Shown here piece by piece: positions 1 to 5,076 of a DNA stretch of 5,076 bases. Position 1 is the stretch's first letter; each line of letters starts with the position of its first letter. This DNA comes from a bacterium (GTDB taxonomy: Bacteria; Dependentiae; Babeliae; Babeliales; RVW-14), in contig RGUK01000132.1 in NCBI GenBank assembly GCA_010027825.1, positions 1 to 5,076 on the forward strand. The letters are read 5' to 3'. The notes below the pieces were generated by a model. The model was not told where the DNA came from and did not search any database. It saw only the letters and a list, made by a program, of their open reading frames with translations. The position numbers and the translations under genes are program-made.

Positions 1-1
1 C

Positions 2-445
2 AGAACGCCACTTCATGTAGCCGTAAGCGCTGAGTGTAGCCGCTCCGTAAAGGCTTCCAAGGATACCCTTCGATCATCGTGGGCACAGACCGTGCAAGCT
101 TTGCTTGCGAGTGGCGCATCGCTTGACGAAAGGGATAGCTCTGGCAATACGGTGTTGCATGTTGCCACTATGCATTGGCAATCACTTATGGTTCAATATC
201 TTATCGATCAAGGCGCCCCGCTTGATGCCAGGGATGCGGATGGTAAAACGCCGCTTCATCTTGCCGTAATGCGCAAGCGTCCCTATAACGCCGATACGTC
301 GATTGGCATGCGTTGCTACAGAGATGAACAGTGGGTCCAGACGGTGCAAACGCTGGTAGATAAGGGCGCTGATGTGAACGTATTGGATGGGGCAAGTAGA
401 GCGGTTTTGTTTGATGCTTGCTCAAACGTGATTGGAGGCATATGA
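2..445 (+). CDS. Ankyrin-repeat protein, 3' part (gene 1 of the array; start lies outside the window)
   Basis: The frame is open from the left edge, so 147 C-terminal residues of a longer protein are visible. A GTG at 92 is in frame but falls inside an ankyrin repeat, so it is not the real start. Repeats are recognisable at visible residues 2-49, 50-82 and 83-133, opening TPLHVAV, TVLHVAT and TPLHLAV and closing with GASLDERDSSGN, GAPLDARDADGK and GADVNVLDGASR. The first and third are 48 and 51 residues rather than 33, with an extra 15-18 residues between the two helices. The protein ends at residue 147, after only the first helix of a fourth repeat (AVLFDA). Ankyrin repeats bind other proteins; the partner here is unknown. 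Whether it has a signal peptide like its neighbours cannot be seen. Its TGA overlaps the next gene's ATG by 4 bases. Confidence 0.9.
   Translation, partial: RTPLHVAVSAECSRSVKASKDTLRSSWAQTVQALLASGASLDERDSSGNTVLHVATMHWQSLMVQYLIDQGAPLDARDADGKTPLHLAVMRKRPYNADTSIGMRCYRDEQWVQTVQTLVDKGADVNVLDGASRAVLFDACSNVIGGI
434..444 (+). promoter_or_regulatory. Ribosome binding site and start codon of gene 2
   Basis: GGAGG at 434-438 lies 3 bases before the ATG at 442. The site lies inside the end of gene 1, and the ATGA overlap suggests termination-reinitiation coupling. It decides the start: the frame can be extended upstream to a TTG at 418, but that would put eight charged residues ahead of a clean signal peptide. 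The same arrangement, a purine run followed by CATATG, recurs at the start of gene 3. Confidence 0.65.
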
Positions 446-1206
446 AGGCGTTTTCTTCTTCTCTATTCCTACCATTAGGTCTTTTTTTGTTTATTACGGT
501 GCAAGCTGCAGAGCGACCTGATGCTGGGACCTGTACGGATACAGATTGGCTATCTGAAGAGGAAGCGGCTTCAGCGGAAGAGATGGTGTGCAGGCTGCAT
601 TTCCTCCTGCGCGGCGGCAATGTGACCGATATGACCGCCTTTGTGCGTCGTTTATCTGCCAGACCAGACAAAAAGAGCATACTTAATTCTTGGGGTGACT
701 ATGGTCAAACAGTATTGCATCGCCTAACCAATCGGAATCTTTGCAGGCTCCTCATCACGCAAGGGGCGGATGTTGATGCTCGGGATGTCAGCGAAGCAAC
801 TCCTTTGCATCAAAATGCTTTGTATGCCGTTAAGAGTCTTTGCCGTATCTTGCTAGCTTATGGGGCCAAGGTCGATGCCACGGATAAAGATGGTCGCACG
901 CCGTTGCATTGTGCCGCTCGCAGGGGTGATAAGCAGGCTCTACCAGTTGTCGAGCTGCTTGTCGCTGCTGGTGCGGACATACATGCTAAATCGAAGGATG
1001 GTTTGACCCCTTTGCATATGGCTGCTTGGTCTGGCAATCATGCGGTAGTTGTCTTTTTATTGTACAAGGGAGCATTAGTTGATGCCAAATCTAATGATGG
1101 AAAGACGCCATGGGATTTAGCAAGAGAGAGGGGTCATGCGACGTCGAAGATGAAGGATGTATTGGCACATGTGAGGGCATATGATTGCGGACAAGCAGGA
1201 GAATAA
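442..1206 (+). CDS. Exported ankyrin-repeat protein (gene 2 of the array)
   Basis: The product is 254 residues. Residues 1-22 form a signal peptide: a short MKAF start, a hydrophobic core (LFLPLGLFLFITV) and a VQA cleavage site, so the mature protein should lie outside the cytoplasm. Residues 23-89 form an acidic, divergent N-terminal cap with Cys31 and Cys50. The repeats lie at 90-119 (only 30 residues), 120-152, 153-188 (36, with a small insertion) and 189-221. The closing cap at 222-254 (TPWDLARERG) is the most complete in the array. The consensus TPLHxAA and GAxVDAxxxDG elements are plain. Unlike genes 3-5 it lacks the WRRL/Cys cluster after the signal peptide, though it shares the QAAER start of the mature chain. 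Function is presumably protein binding; the partner is unknown. It overlaps gene 1 by 4 bases and gene 3 by 26 bases. Confidence 0.92.
   Translation: MKAFSSSLFLPLGLFLFITVQAAERPDAGTCTDTDWLSEEEAASAEEMVCRLHFLLRGGNVTDMTAFVRRLSARPDKKSILNSWGDYGQTVLHRLTNRNLCRLLITQGADVDARDVSEATPLHQNALYAVKSLCRILLAYGAKVDATDKDGRTPLHCAARRGDKQALPVVELLVAAGADIHAKSKDGLTPLHMAAWSGNHAVVVFLLYKGALVDAKSNDGKTPWDLARERGHATSKMKDVLAHVRAYDCGQAGE
1173..1183 (+). promoter_or_regulatory. Ribosome binding site and start codon of gene 3
   Basis: GAGGG at 1173-1177 stands 3 bases before the ATG at 1181, inside the gene 2 reading frame. The context GAGGGCATATG closely resembles GGAGGCATATG in front of gene 2, which supports this start even though it makes a 26-base overlap. 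The next in-frame ATG, at residue 24, lies within the hydrophobic core of the signal peptide and would destroy it. Confidence 0.6.
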
Positions 1207-2293
1207 GAATCAATTTTTTAGGTCGCTGTTTTGGTGTGCAGCATTCCTGATGCAGGGGCTTTTTGTTCCTGTGCAAGCGAGTCAGGATCGGTTAGGGGGG
1301 TGGTGGAGGTGGCTTTGCTGTTGCGACTTCGGAGCTCCTGAGGAGCAACCACTGCTAAGAGAGCGGCAATCTTTATTGATGCAAAGCTGGCAGCTAGCCA
1401 CACAACTTTTTAATGCCGTGGATGTTGGTGACCAAAATGAAGTGGCGCGCCTGCTCCCGATGGTGCCAGAAGTAGATGGAAGGCCCTTAGCGCTTCAGGC
1501 ATGGTGTACCGGTGAGCAGGGTCAAGGCATTTCGCTTCTGCATCTGGCAGCCTGGAGAGGGCATACGGAAATTGTTCAAATGTTAGTCGATCATGGCGCA
1601 AACGTTCTTCTACGTGATAGATCATCTTGCGGCAGCTCCCCCTTGCATGGCGTTCGCAAAAGGGAGATAGCTCAAATTTTGCTTGATGCTGGCGCAGACA
1701 TAAATGCGCGCGATAATTCTGGGCAGACCCCTCTGTGTGCCGCTCTTTCATGGGGGTTTCGTGACTTCCAGCGCTACAGGATCGAGTCTTATTTGGATGT
1801 TGCGCAGTTTTTGGTCGAAAAAGGTGCTGATGTGAATATTCCGAACAAGAAGGGCATAGCTCCACTCCGTATGGCTATTTCTTGGCGGCAGGAATCGCTT
1901 GCTCGTCTGCTGATTGAAAAAGGGGCTTGTCTTGATGCGTGCGACTTGCAGGGATGGACCTCTCTGCACCAAGCGGCTTTTCAATGCTTACAAGGGATTA
2001 TTAGCTACATGATTGAAAAAGGCGCCTCGGTAAATGTTAGAGATAGTCAGGGGAATACGCCTTTGATGGTCTGTATGGGGAGCCAAAGTTGGAATCTAAG
2101 AACAGCAAGGACTCTTATTGCTTACGGTGCCGATATAAATCTTCAAGGTAGGGAGGGCAGGACCCCGCTACACGTGGCCTTTATTCATAGGGCTGTAGAA
2201 CTGGCTGAGCTTTTGATGGCAGAAGGAGCTGATGTCAATATCAGGGATAATCTAGGCAAGACGCCCTTATTTTATGCTGCAGAGTGCACATGA
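1181..2293 (+). CDS. Exported ankyrin-repeat protein, largest member (gene 3 of the array)
   Basis: The product is 370 residues. A signal peptide with a long polar head (residues 1-14) and a hydrophobic core ends at VQA, residue 33. At mature position +9 a Trp opens the cluster WRWLCCC (residues 42-48), the counterpart of WRRL-x-S-C in genes 4 and 5. A helical cap follows at about 66-117, then ankyrin repeats at 118-152, 153-182 (short, 30 residues, SPLHG), 183-226 (44 residues, with an insertion of about 11 between the helices), 227-259, 260-292, 293-327 and 328-360. The chain stops at 370 after the first helix of another repeat (TPLFYAAECT). It is notably Cys-rich for an ankyrin protein (12 Cys), which for an exported protein leaves room for disulfides or metal binding. 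The role is unknown; a scaffold or host-protein binder is an inference. It overlaps gene 4 by 4 bases (ATGA). Confidence 0.93.
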   Translation: MIADKQENKNQFFRSLFWCAAFLMQGLFVPVQASQDRLGGWWRWLCCCDFGAPEEQPLLRERQSLLMQSWQLATQLFNAVDVGDQNEVARLLPMVPEVDGRPLALQAWCTGEQGQGISLLHLAAWRGHTEIVQMLVDHGANVLLRDRSSCGSSPLHGVRKREIAQILLDAGADINARDNSGQTPLCAALSWGFRDFQRYRIESYLDVAQFLVEKGADVNIPNKKGIAPLRMAISWRQESLARLLIEKGACLDACDLQGWTSLHQAAFQCLQGIISYMIEKGASVNVRDSQGNTPLMVCMGSQSWNLRTARTLIAYGADINLQGREGRTPLHVAFIHRAVELAELLMAEGADVNIRDNLGKTPLFYAAECT

Positions 2294-3096
2294 ATAAACT
2301 AGTGATGGTGTATGCTCTATTGTTATTGCAGGTTACCCGCCTCCATGCGGCTGAAGAACGACGCGTTTCTGGTTGGCGACGATTAACCAGTTGTTTTCCC
2401 TGTGCAGGACAAGCAGCAGTGACAGCCGTCCACCCTGAGGTTCAATCTGTTGAAAGCGGAACATTACCGCCGCCGTCTATTCCAGAGCCTCGGCCAACGC
2501 CGGAGGAAATAGATGAGCTGAGCCGCCAGCTGTGGCCAGAGGTCAGGGATAAAAGGGCAGGTAGCGTAAGAAAATTGCTGGATGCATTTCCTGACGGGCC
2601 AGAAAAGGCAGCAGCGGTTAATAACGCGCGTGATGAGTGGGGGGTGCCGGTGCTGCATAATGCGGTTGCCATGGGATCAGAACGCATAGTCGCCGCGTTA
2701 ATTGCTGCTGGTGCTGATGTGAATCTGAAAGAACCTTTTGGGCAAAGGTCGCCTTTGCATGGAGCGGATGACTGGCAGATTGTTACACGCCTGCTGGATG
2801 CTGGAGCCGACATAAATGTCGCAAGCGAATCTGGTGCAACCCCCTTGTGCACCTTTCTCAGTCGCCATCATAACGGGAATTGGGCTTTTGGGCGTCGCCA
2901 GACATTCTGGACATTTCTCACCAGAGGCGCGGACGTGAATAAGTATGGTTCTTATGCCCCCCTGATGCATGCTGTGATTGGCGAGTTGGATGAATGTGTT
3001 GAGGAACTTATTGCGTACGGTGCGGATGTGAATGCGTTGAGCTGGGAAGGTAGAAGTGCTTTGTCGTATGCGACAGGAAGAGTGAGAAAACAATGA
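2290..3096 (+). CDS. Exported ankyrin-repeat protein with WRRLTSCFPC motif (gene 4 of the array)
   Basis: The product is 268 residues from the ATG at 2290, which overlaps the gene 3 stop; a GTG two codons upstream is possible but less likely. Only a weak AGAG (2281-2284) precedes it, so initiation probably relies on coupling. The signal peptide is residues 1-20 (core VYALLLLQV, cleavage LHA). The mature chain begins AEERR and carries WRRLTSCFPC at 29-38. A Pro-rich linker (59-72) follows, then a helical cap (about 72-118) containing LW and LLDAFPDG, matched by LW and LLAAFPSG in gene 5. Ankyrin repeats lie at 120-153, 154-183 (30 residues, SPLHG), 184-222 (39 residues, with an insertion) and 223-255, with a half-repeat at 256-268. 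The order of a short SPLHG repeat and then an expanded TPLC repeat is the same as in gene 3, indicating duplication of a common ancestor. The binding partner is unknown. Confidence 0.93.
   Translation: MNKLVMVYALLLLQVTRLHAAEERRVSGWRRLTSCFPCAGQAAVTAVHPEVQSVESGTLPPPSIPEPRPTPEEIDELSRQLWPEVRDKRAGSVRKLLDAFPDGPEKAAAVNNARDEWGVPVLHNAVAMGSERIVAALIAAGADVNLKEPFGQRSPLHGADDWQIVTRLLDAGADINVASESGATPLCTFLSRHHNGNWAFGRRQTFWTFLTRGADVNKYGSYAPLMHAVIGELDECVEELIAYGADVNALSWEGRSALSYATGRVRKQ
2374..2403 (+). other. WRRLTSCFPC segment, shared with gene 5 (3180-3209) and, more loosely, gene 3 (1304-1324)
   Basis: This segment encodes a Trp/Arg/Cys cluster that begins at mature position +9 in genes 3, 4 and 5, counting from the predicted signal-peptidase sites. 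Between genes 4 and 5 the 30 bases agree at 22 positions, and the residues agree except at the fifth and ninth. It is outside the ankyrin fold and has no lipobox, so it is not a lipoprotein anchor. Its function is unknown. Confidence 0.7.
3082..3095 (+). promoter_or_regulatory. Ribosome binding site and start codon of gene 5
   Basis: GTGAG at 3082-3086 stands 6 bases before the ATG at 3093, within the last codons of gene 4. A second purine run, GGAAGAG (3076-3082), lies a little further upstream. The ATG shares bases with the gene 4 TGA (ATGA), so coupled translation is expected. Confidence 0.55.
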
Positions 3097-4004
3097 AGTC
3101 TCTAACAGCTGTGCTTCTTGCAATAGCCCTGTTTCCACTTCCTTTGCTACAAGCTGCAGAGGAGAGGAGGCATCCGGTCTGGCGGCGATTACTCTCTTGT
3201 TTTTGCTGCGACCAACCAGATCGCCAGGTGCAGGAGGAGCCTTTGCCCCAACAAACGGCGCCGGAGGTGCTACAATTACAACGGGCCCTGTGGACCGCAA
3301 TCAGGGAATTTCGCGATGGCGATGAGCATCGGATAAGCGAATTATTGGCTGCATTTCCTTCTGGTCAGGCAAAGCTCACCATTTTAAACGAGGTAATATT
3401 TCTAAGCCAAGTACTCGATGCTAGTTTATTACATATAGCTTCATCGGAAGGACATACGAGCCTTGTTCGGATCTTGATTGGAGCGGGTGCTGACCCTGCT
3501 GTAAAGGACTCACGTGGTCGTACGCCCCTCTTTGTTGCTGCAAATAATGAGATAGCCGGTTTGTTGATTGATAACGGTGCTCCGATAGAGGCAAAGACAA
3601 TTGATGGCTATACACCTCTTCATCGTGCTTTTCTCTGTGGCGACGCATCCCGTGTCCGCTTCTTAGTGGAGCGTGGTGCTCAACCGAGCACCAAAATTGA
3701 TAGCTTTATAGCTACTTCTCTACACTGTGCTGCCTACGGCTCTACCAGAGAGGAAGTGAGCTTCTTGCTTGATTACGGGCTTGGTGTAAATGAGTTAACA
3801 AAAACTGGTCTTAATCCACTGCATTTTGCGGCAGGCAGTCGGCTGCAAGATGCACCTGTTGTAGAAGAGCTTATTCGTCAGGGTGCTGATATCAATGCGC
3901 GAAGCAAGAATGGGTTTACGCCACTTCATCTGGCAGTGTGCCGGATGGTACGAGAGAGTGAAGGCCTCGATGCTTTTTTAAGCCCTAGCGACCCAGCAAC
4001 ATAA
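3093..4004 (+). CDS. Exported ankyrin-repeat protein with WRRLLSCFCC motif (gene 5, last of the array)
   Basis: The product is 303 residues. The signal peptide is residues 1-21 (core LTAVLLAIALFPLPLL, cleavage LQA). The mature chain starts AEERR and carries WRRLLSCFCC at 30-39, nearly the same as in gene 4. A Gln/Pro/Glu-rich linker (40-57) is followed by a helical cap (about 57-110) with LW and LLAAFPSG. Ankyrin repeats lie at 111-143, 144-173 (short, 30 residues), 174-207, 208-240 and 241-275. A final incomplete repeat (276 on) starts TPLHLAV and then runs out into a polar tail ending SDPAT. The last five codons and the stop lie antisense to the end of ppsA, so the tail may be a truncated or replaced repeat. 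Function is inferred as protein binding outside the cytoplasm; no partner is identifiable. Confidence 0.92.
   Translation: MKSLTAVLLAIALFPLPLLQAAEERRHPVWRRLLSCFCCDQPDRQVQEEPLPQQTAPEVLQLQRALWTAIREFRDGDEHRISELLAAFPSGQAKLTILNEVIFLSQVLDASLLHIASSEGHTSLVRILIGAGADPAVKDSRGRTPLFVAANNEIAGLLIDNGAPIEAKTIDGYTPLHRAFLCGDASRVRFLVERGAQPSTKIDSFIATSLHCAAYGSTREEVSFLLDYGLGVNELTKTGLNPLHFAAGSRLQDAPVVEELIRQGADINARSKNGFTPLHLAVCRMVRESEGLDAFLSPSDPAT
3985..4004. other. Convergent 3' overlap of gene 5 and ppsA
   Basis: The TAA of gene 5 (4002-4004) lies inside ppsA, and the ppsA TAG (3985-3987 read on the - strand) lies inside gene 5. The two genes therefore share 20 bases tail to tail. There is no spacer, and no convincing hairpin with a T-run on either strand, so transcripts probably extend into each other's 3' region. 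Confidence 0.9.
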
Positions 4005-5076
4005 TTTCTTTGAGCACTGCGTCCGGATTAAGCGACATGGAATCAATCCCGCAGGCAACCAGAAAGGCTGCGATTTCTGGATAATCTGACGGTGCCTGGC
4101 CACAAATGCCAATTTTCTTGCCTACTTTTTTTGCACCGGCAATAGCCATTTGTAGCATGCGCTTAACGGCTTCATTCCGTTCGTCGAAAATATCTGAAAC
4201 CAGCTGTGAGTCTCGATCCACGGCAAGGGTAGTTTGCGTCAAATCGTTTGAGCCGATGGAAAAGCCATCAAAAATGGCAGCAAAGTCTTCAATCAAAATA
4301 ACGTTGGCGGGAATTTCGCACATCATAAAAATCTGCAAACTGTTTTTTCCTTGCACTAGGCCATGCTCTGCCATGGTGGCAACAACAGCTTTTGCTTCCT
4401 GCACGGTACGTACAAAGGGGATCATCAAAATAGCGTTGGTCAGGCCCATGACATCACGTATTTTTTTCATCGCCTGGCATTCCAGGGCAAATGCGTCTTG
4501 GTAGCGCGGGTGGTGGTAGCGCGATGCCCCACGAAAGCCAATCATCGGATTTTCTTCTTCTGGTTCAAAGTAGCTACCAGCGATCAGTTTGCGGTACTCG
4601 TTGCTCTTAAAGTCTGACAGACGGATGATGACGGGACGTGGAAAGAATGCCGCGGCGATCGTGCCAGCTTCTTGTGCTAACTTGTCGACAAAGTACGCCT
4701 TTTTATCGGCATACTCGACCGTCAAATCGTTAATAATTTTCTTTTCTGCCGCATCGGTAATGTGCTCAGGGTGTACCAGGGCCATAGGATGCACTTGAAT
4801 GCTGTTGTTGATGATGAACTCAAGGCGTGCGAGCCCGACGCCTGCGGCTGGCAGCTTGGCCAGCGAAAAAGCTTCATCTGGGTTGCCCAGGTTCATGTGG
4901 ATGGCAACTGGTGGTGTGGGTAATGAGTTGAGCGCAATGTGGTTGATGGTAAACGGGACTTTGCCGGCAAAAACAACCCCCTCCTCGCCCGTGCTGCAAT
5001 CGATGGTGATTTCCTGGCCTGCCGTGATACGCGCAGTACCGTCGCCGGTGCCGACAATAGCGGGGATCCCCAGTTC
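3985..5076 (-). CDS. ppsA: Phosphoenolpyruvate synthase (pyruvate, water dikinase), C-terminal 363 residues
   Basis: PpsA makes PEP, AMP and phosphate from pyruvate, ATP and water in the cytoplasm, feeding gluconeogenesis. The gene enters from the right edge (ELGIPAIVGTGDG). That is the end of the mobile phosphohistidine domain, just past the catalytic His, which lies outside the window; an internal ATG at 4896 is not the start. From about visible residue 60 on comes the PEP-utilising TIM-barrel domain with its active-site motifs: GLARLEFIIN (81-90), RLSDFKSNEY (152-161), GFRGASRY (180-187), CEIPAN (253-258, metal-binding Glu), SIGSNDLTQ (273-281, metal-binding Asp) and GICGQAPSD (323-331). 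Cys325 in that last motif corresponds to the proton-donating Cys of this family. It ends with the usual SLNPD element and a short tail. GLARLEFIIN and the overall layout match E. coli PpsA rather than pyruvate phosphate dikinase. About 46% of a typical 790-residue enzyme is visible and it appears intact. Confidence 0.95.
   Translation of the reverse strand, partial: ELGIPAIVGTGDGTARITAGQEITIDCSTGEEGVVFAGKVPFTINHIALNSLPTPPVAIHMNLGNPDEAFSLAKLPAAGVGLARLEFIINNSIQVHPMALVHPEHITDAAEKKIINDLTVEYADKKAYFVDKLAQEAGTIAAAFFPRPVIIRLSDFKSNEYRKLIAGSYFEPEEENPMIGFRGASRYHHPRYQDAFALECQAMKKIRDVMGLTNAILMIPFVRTVQEAKAVVATMAEHGLVQGKNSLQIFMMCEIPANVILIEDFAAIFDGFSIGSNDLTQTTLAVDRDSQLVSDIFDERNEAVKRMLQMAIAGAKKVGKKIGICGQAPSDYPEIAAFLVACGIDSMSLNPDAVLKEIMLLGR

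Noticed and set aside
201..680. Open frame of 159 codons on the - strand
   Set aside because: It is antisense to genes 1 and 2, low in recognisable features, and crosses their junction. No domain or start signal supports it.
1181..1282. Possible lipoprotein signal in gene 3 because of Cys after the signal peptide
   Set aside because: No L-[AS]-[GA]-C lipobox is present. The VQA-S site fits signal peptidase I, and the Cys cluster lies 13 or more residues further on. The same holds for genes 4 and 5.
1410..1865. Open frame of 151 codons on the - strand
   Set aside because: It is antisense to the repeats of gene 3 and its His/Cys-rich product is what reverse-strand reading of ankyrin codons would give.
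2698..3300. Long open frame of 200 codons on the - strand
   Set aside because: It lies antisense across the gene 4/5 junction, has no recognisable domain, and the + strand frames have clear ankyrin repeats, signal peptides and coupled starts. It is most likely a shadow of repeat codon usage.
3960..3980. Possible terminator: AAGGC...GCTTT pairing followed by a T-run
   Set aside because: The stem is only five pairs including a G-T wobble, it lies inside the coding region of gene 5, and it uses part of the T-run itself. It is too weak to call.
1..4004. Tandem paralogues as a mobile element or phase-variable repeat cassette
   Set aside because: No transposase, terminal inverted repeats, target-site duplications or short tandem nucleotide repeats are visible. 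Paralogues are too diverged at the DNA level for recent cassette shuffling, with shared stretches of only about a dozen bases.
4106..4504. Open frame of 132 codons on the + strand within ppsA
   Set aside because: It is antisense to the conserved PEP synthase catalytic domain, which is unambiguous, and it has no domain of its own.

Overview
The window is fully coding, with no intergenic gap. It holds a same-strand run of five ankyrin-repeat genes (about positions 1-4004, + strand) that meets, tail to tail and with a 20-base overlap, the 3' half of a phosphoenolpyruvate synthase gene (ppsA, 3985-5076, - strand). The first ankyrin gene is cut by the left edge and ppsA by the right edge.

The ankyrin run looks like one polycistronic transcript of paralogues made by tandem duplication. 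Junctions 1/2, 3/4 and 4/5 are ATGA stop/start overlaps of 4 bases, and junction 2/3 is a 26-base overlap, so translational coupling is likely throughout. The four genes whose starts are visible (442, 1181, 2290, 3093) each begin with a Sec-type signal peptide ending in an A-like cleavage site (VQA, VQA, LHA, LQA), so the products are predicted to leave the cytoplasm. Genes 3-5 share a mature N-terminus not explained by ankyrin repeats: a Trp at mature position +9 opens a W-R-[RW]-L-x-[SC]-C cluster rich in Cys. A variable linker and a divergent helical cap follow, then the repeats. Each of genes 2-5 also has one unusually short 30-residue repeat near the start of its array.

The ppsA fragment is an ordinary housekeeping enzyme with its catalytic motifs intact. 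It is the only gene here with a well-defined biochemical function (gluconeogenic PEP formation from pyruvate and ATP).

The organism is a bacterium with roughly even base composition. Arrays of exported ankyrin paralogues are commonest in host-associated or intracellular bacteria. The combination of small signal-peptide ankyrin proteins and this kind of PpsA would fit lineages such as Dependentiae (TM6) or an intracellular proteobacterium, but the sequence does not decide this. No RNA genes, mobile elements, CRISPR arrays or convincing promoters or terminators were found. The operon promoter must lie upstream of the window. The best candidate for something undescribed is the coupled array of secreted ankyrin proteins with the shared Cys/Trp/Arg N-terminal module.
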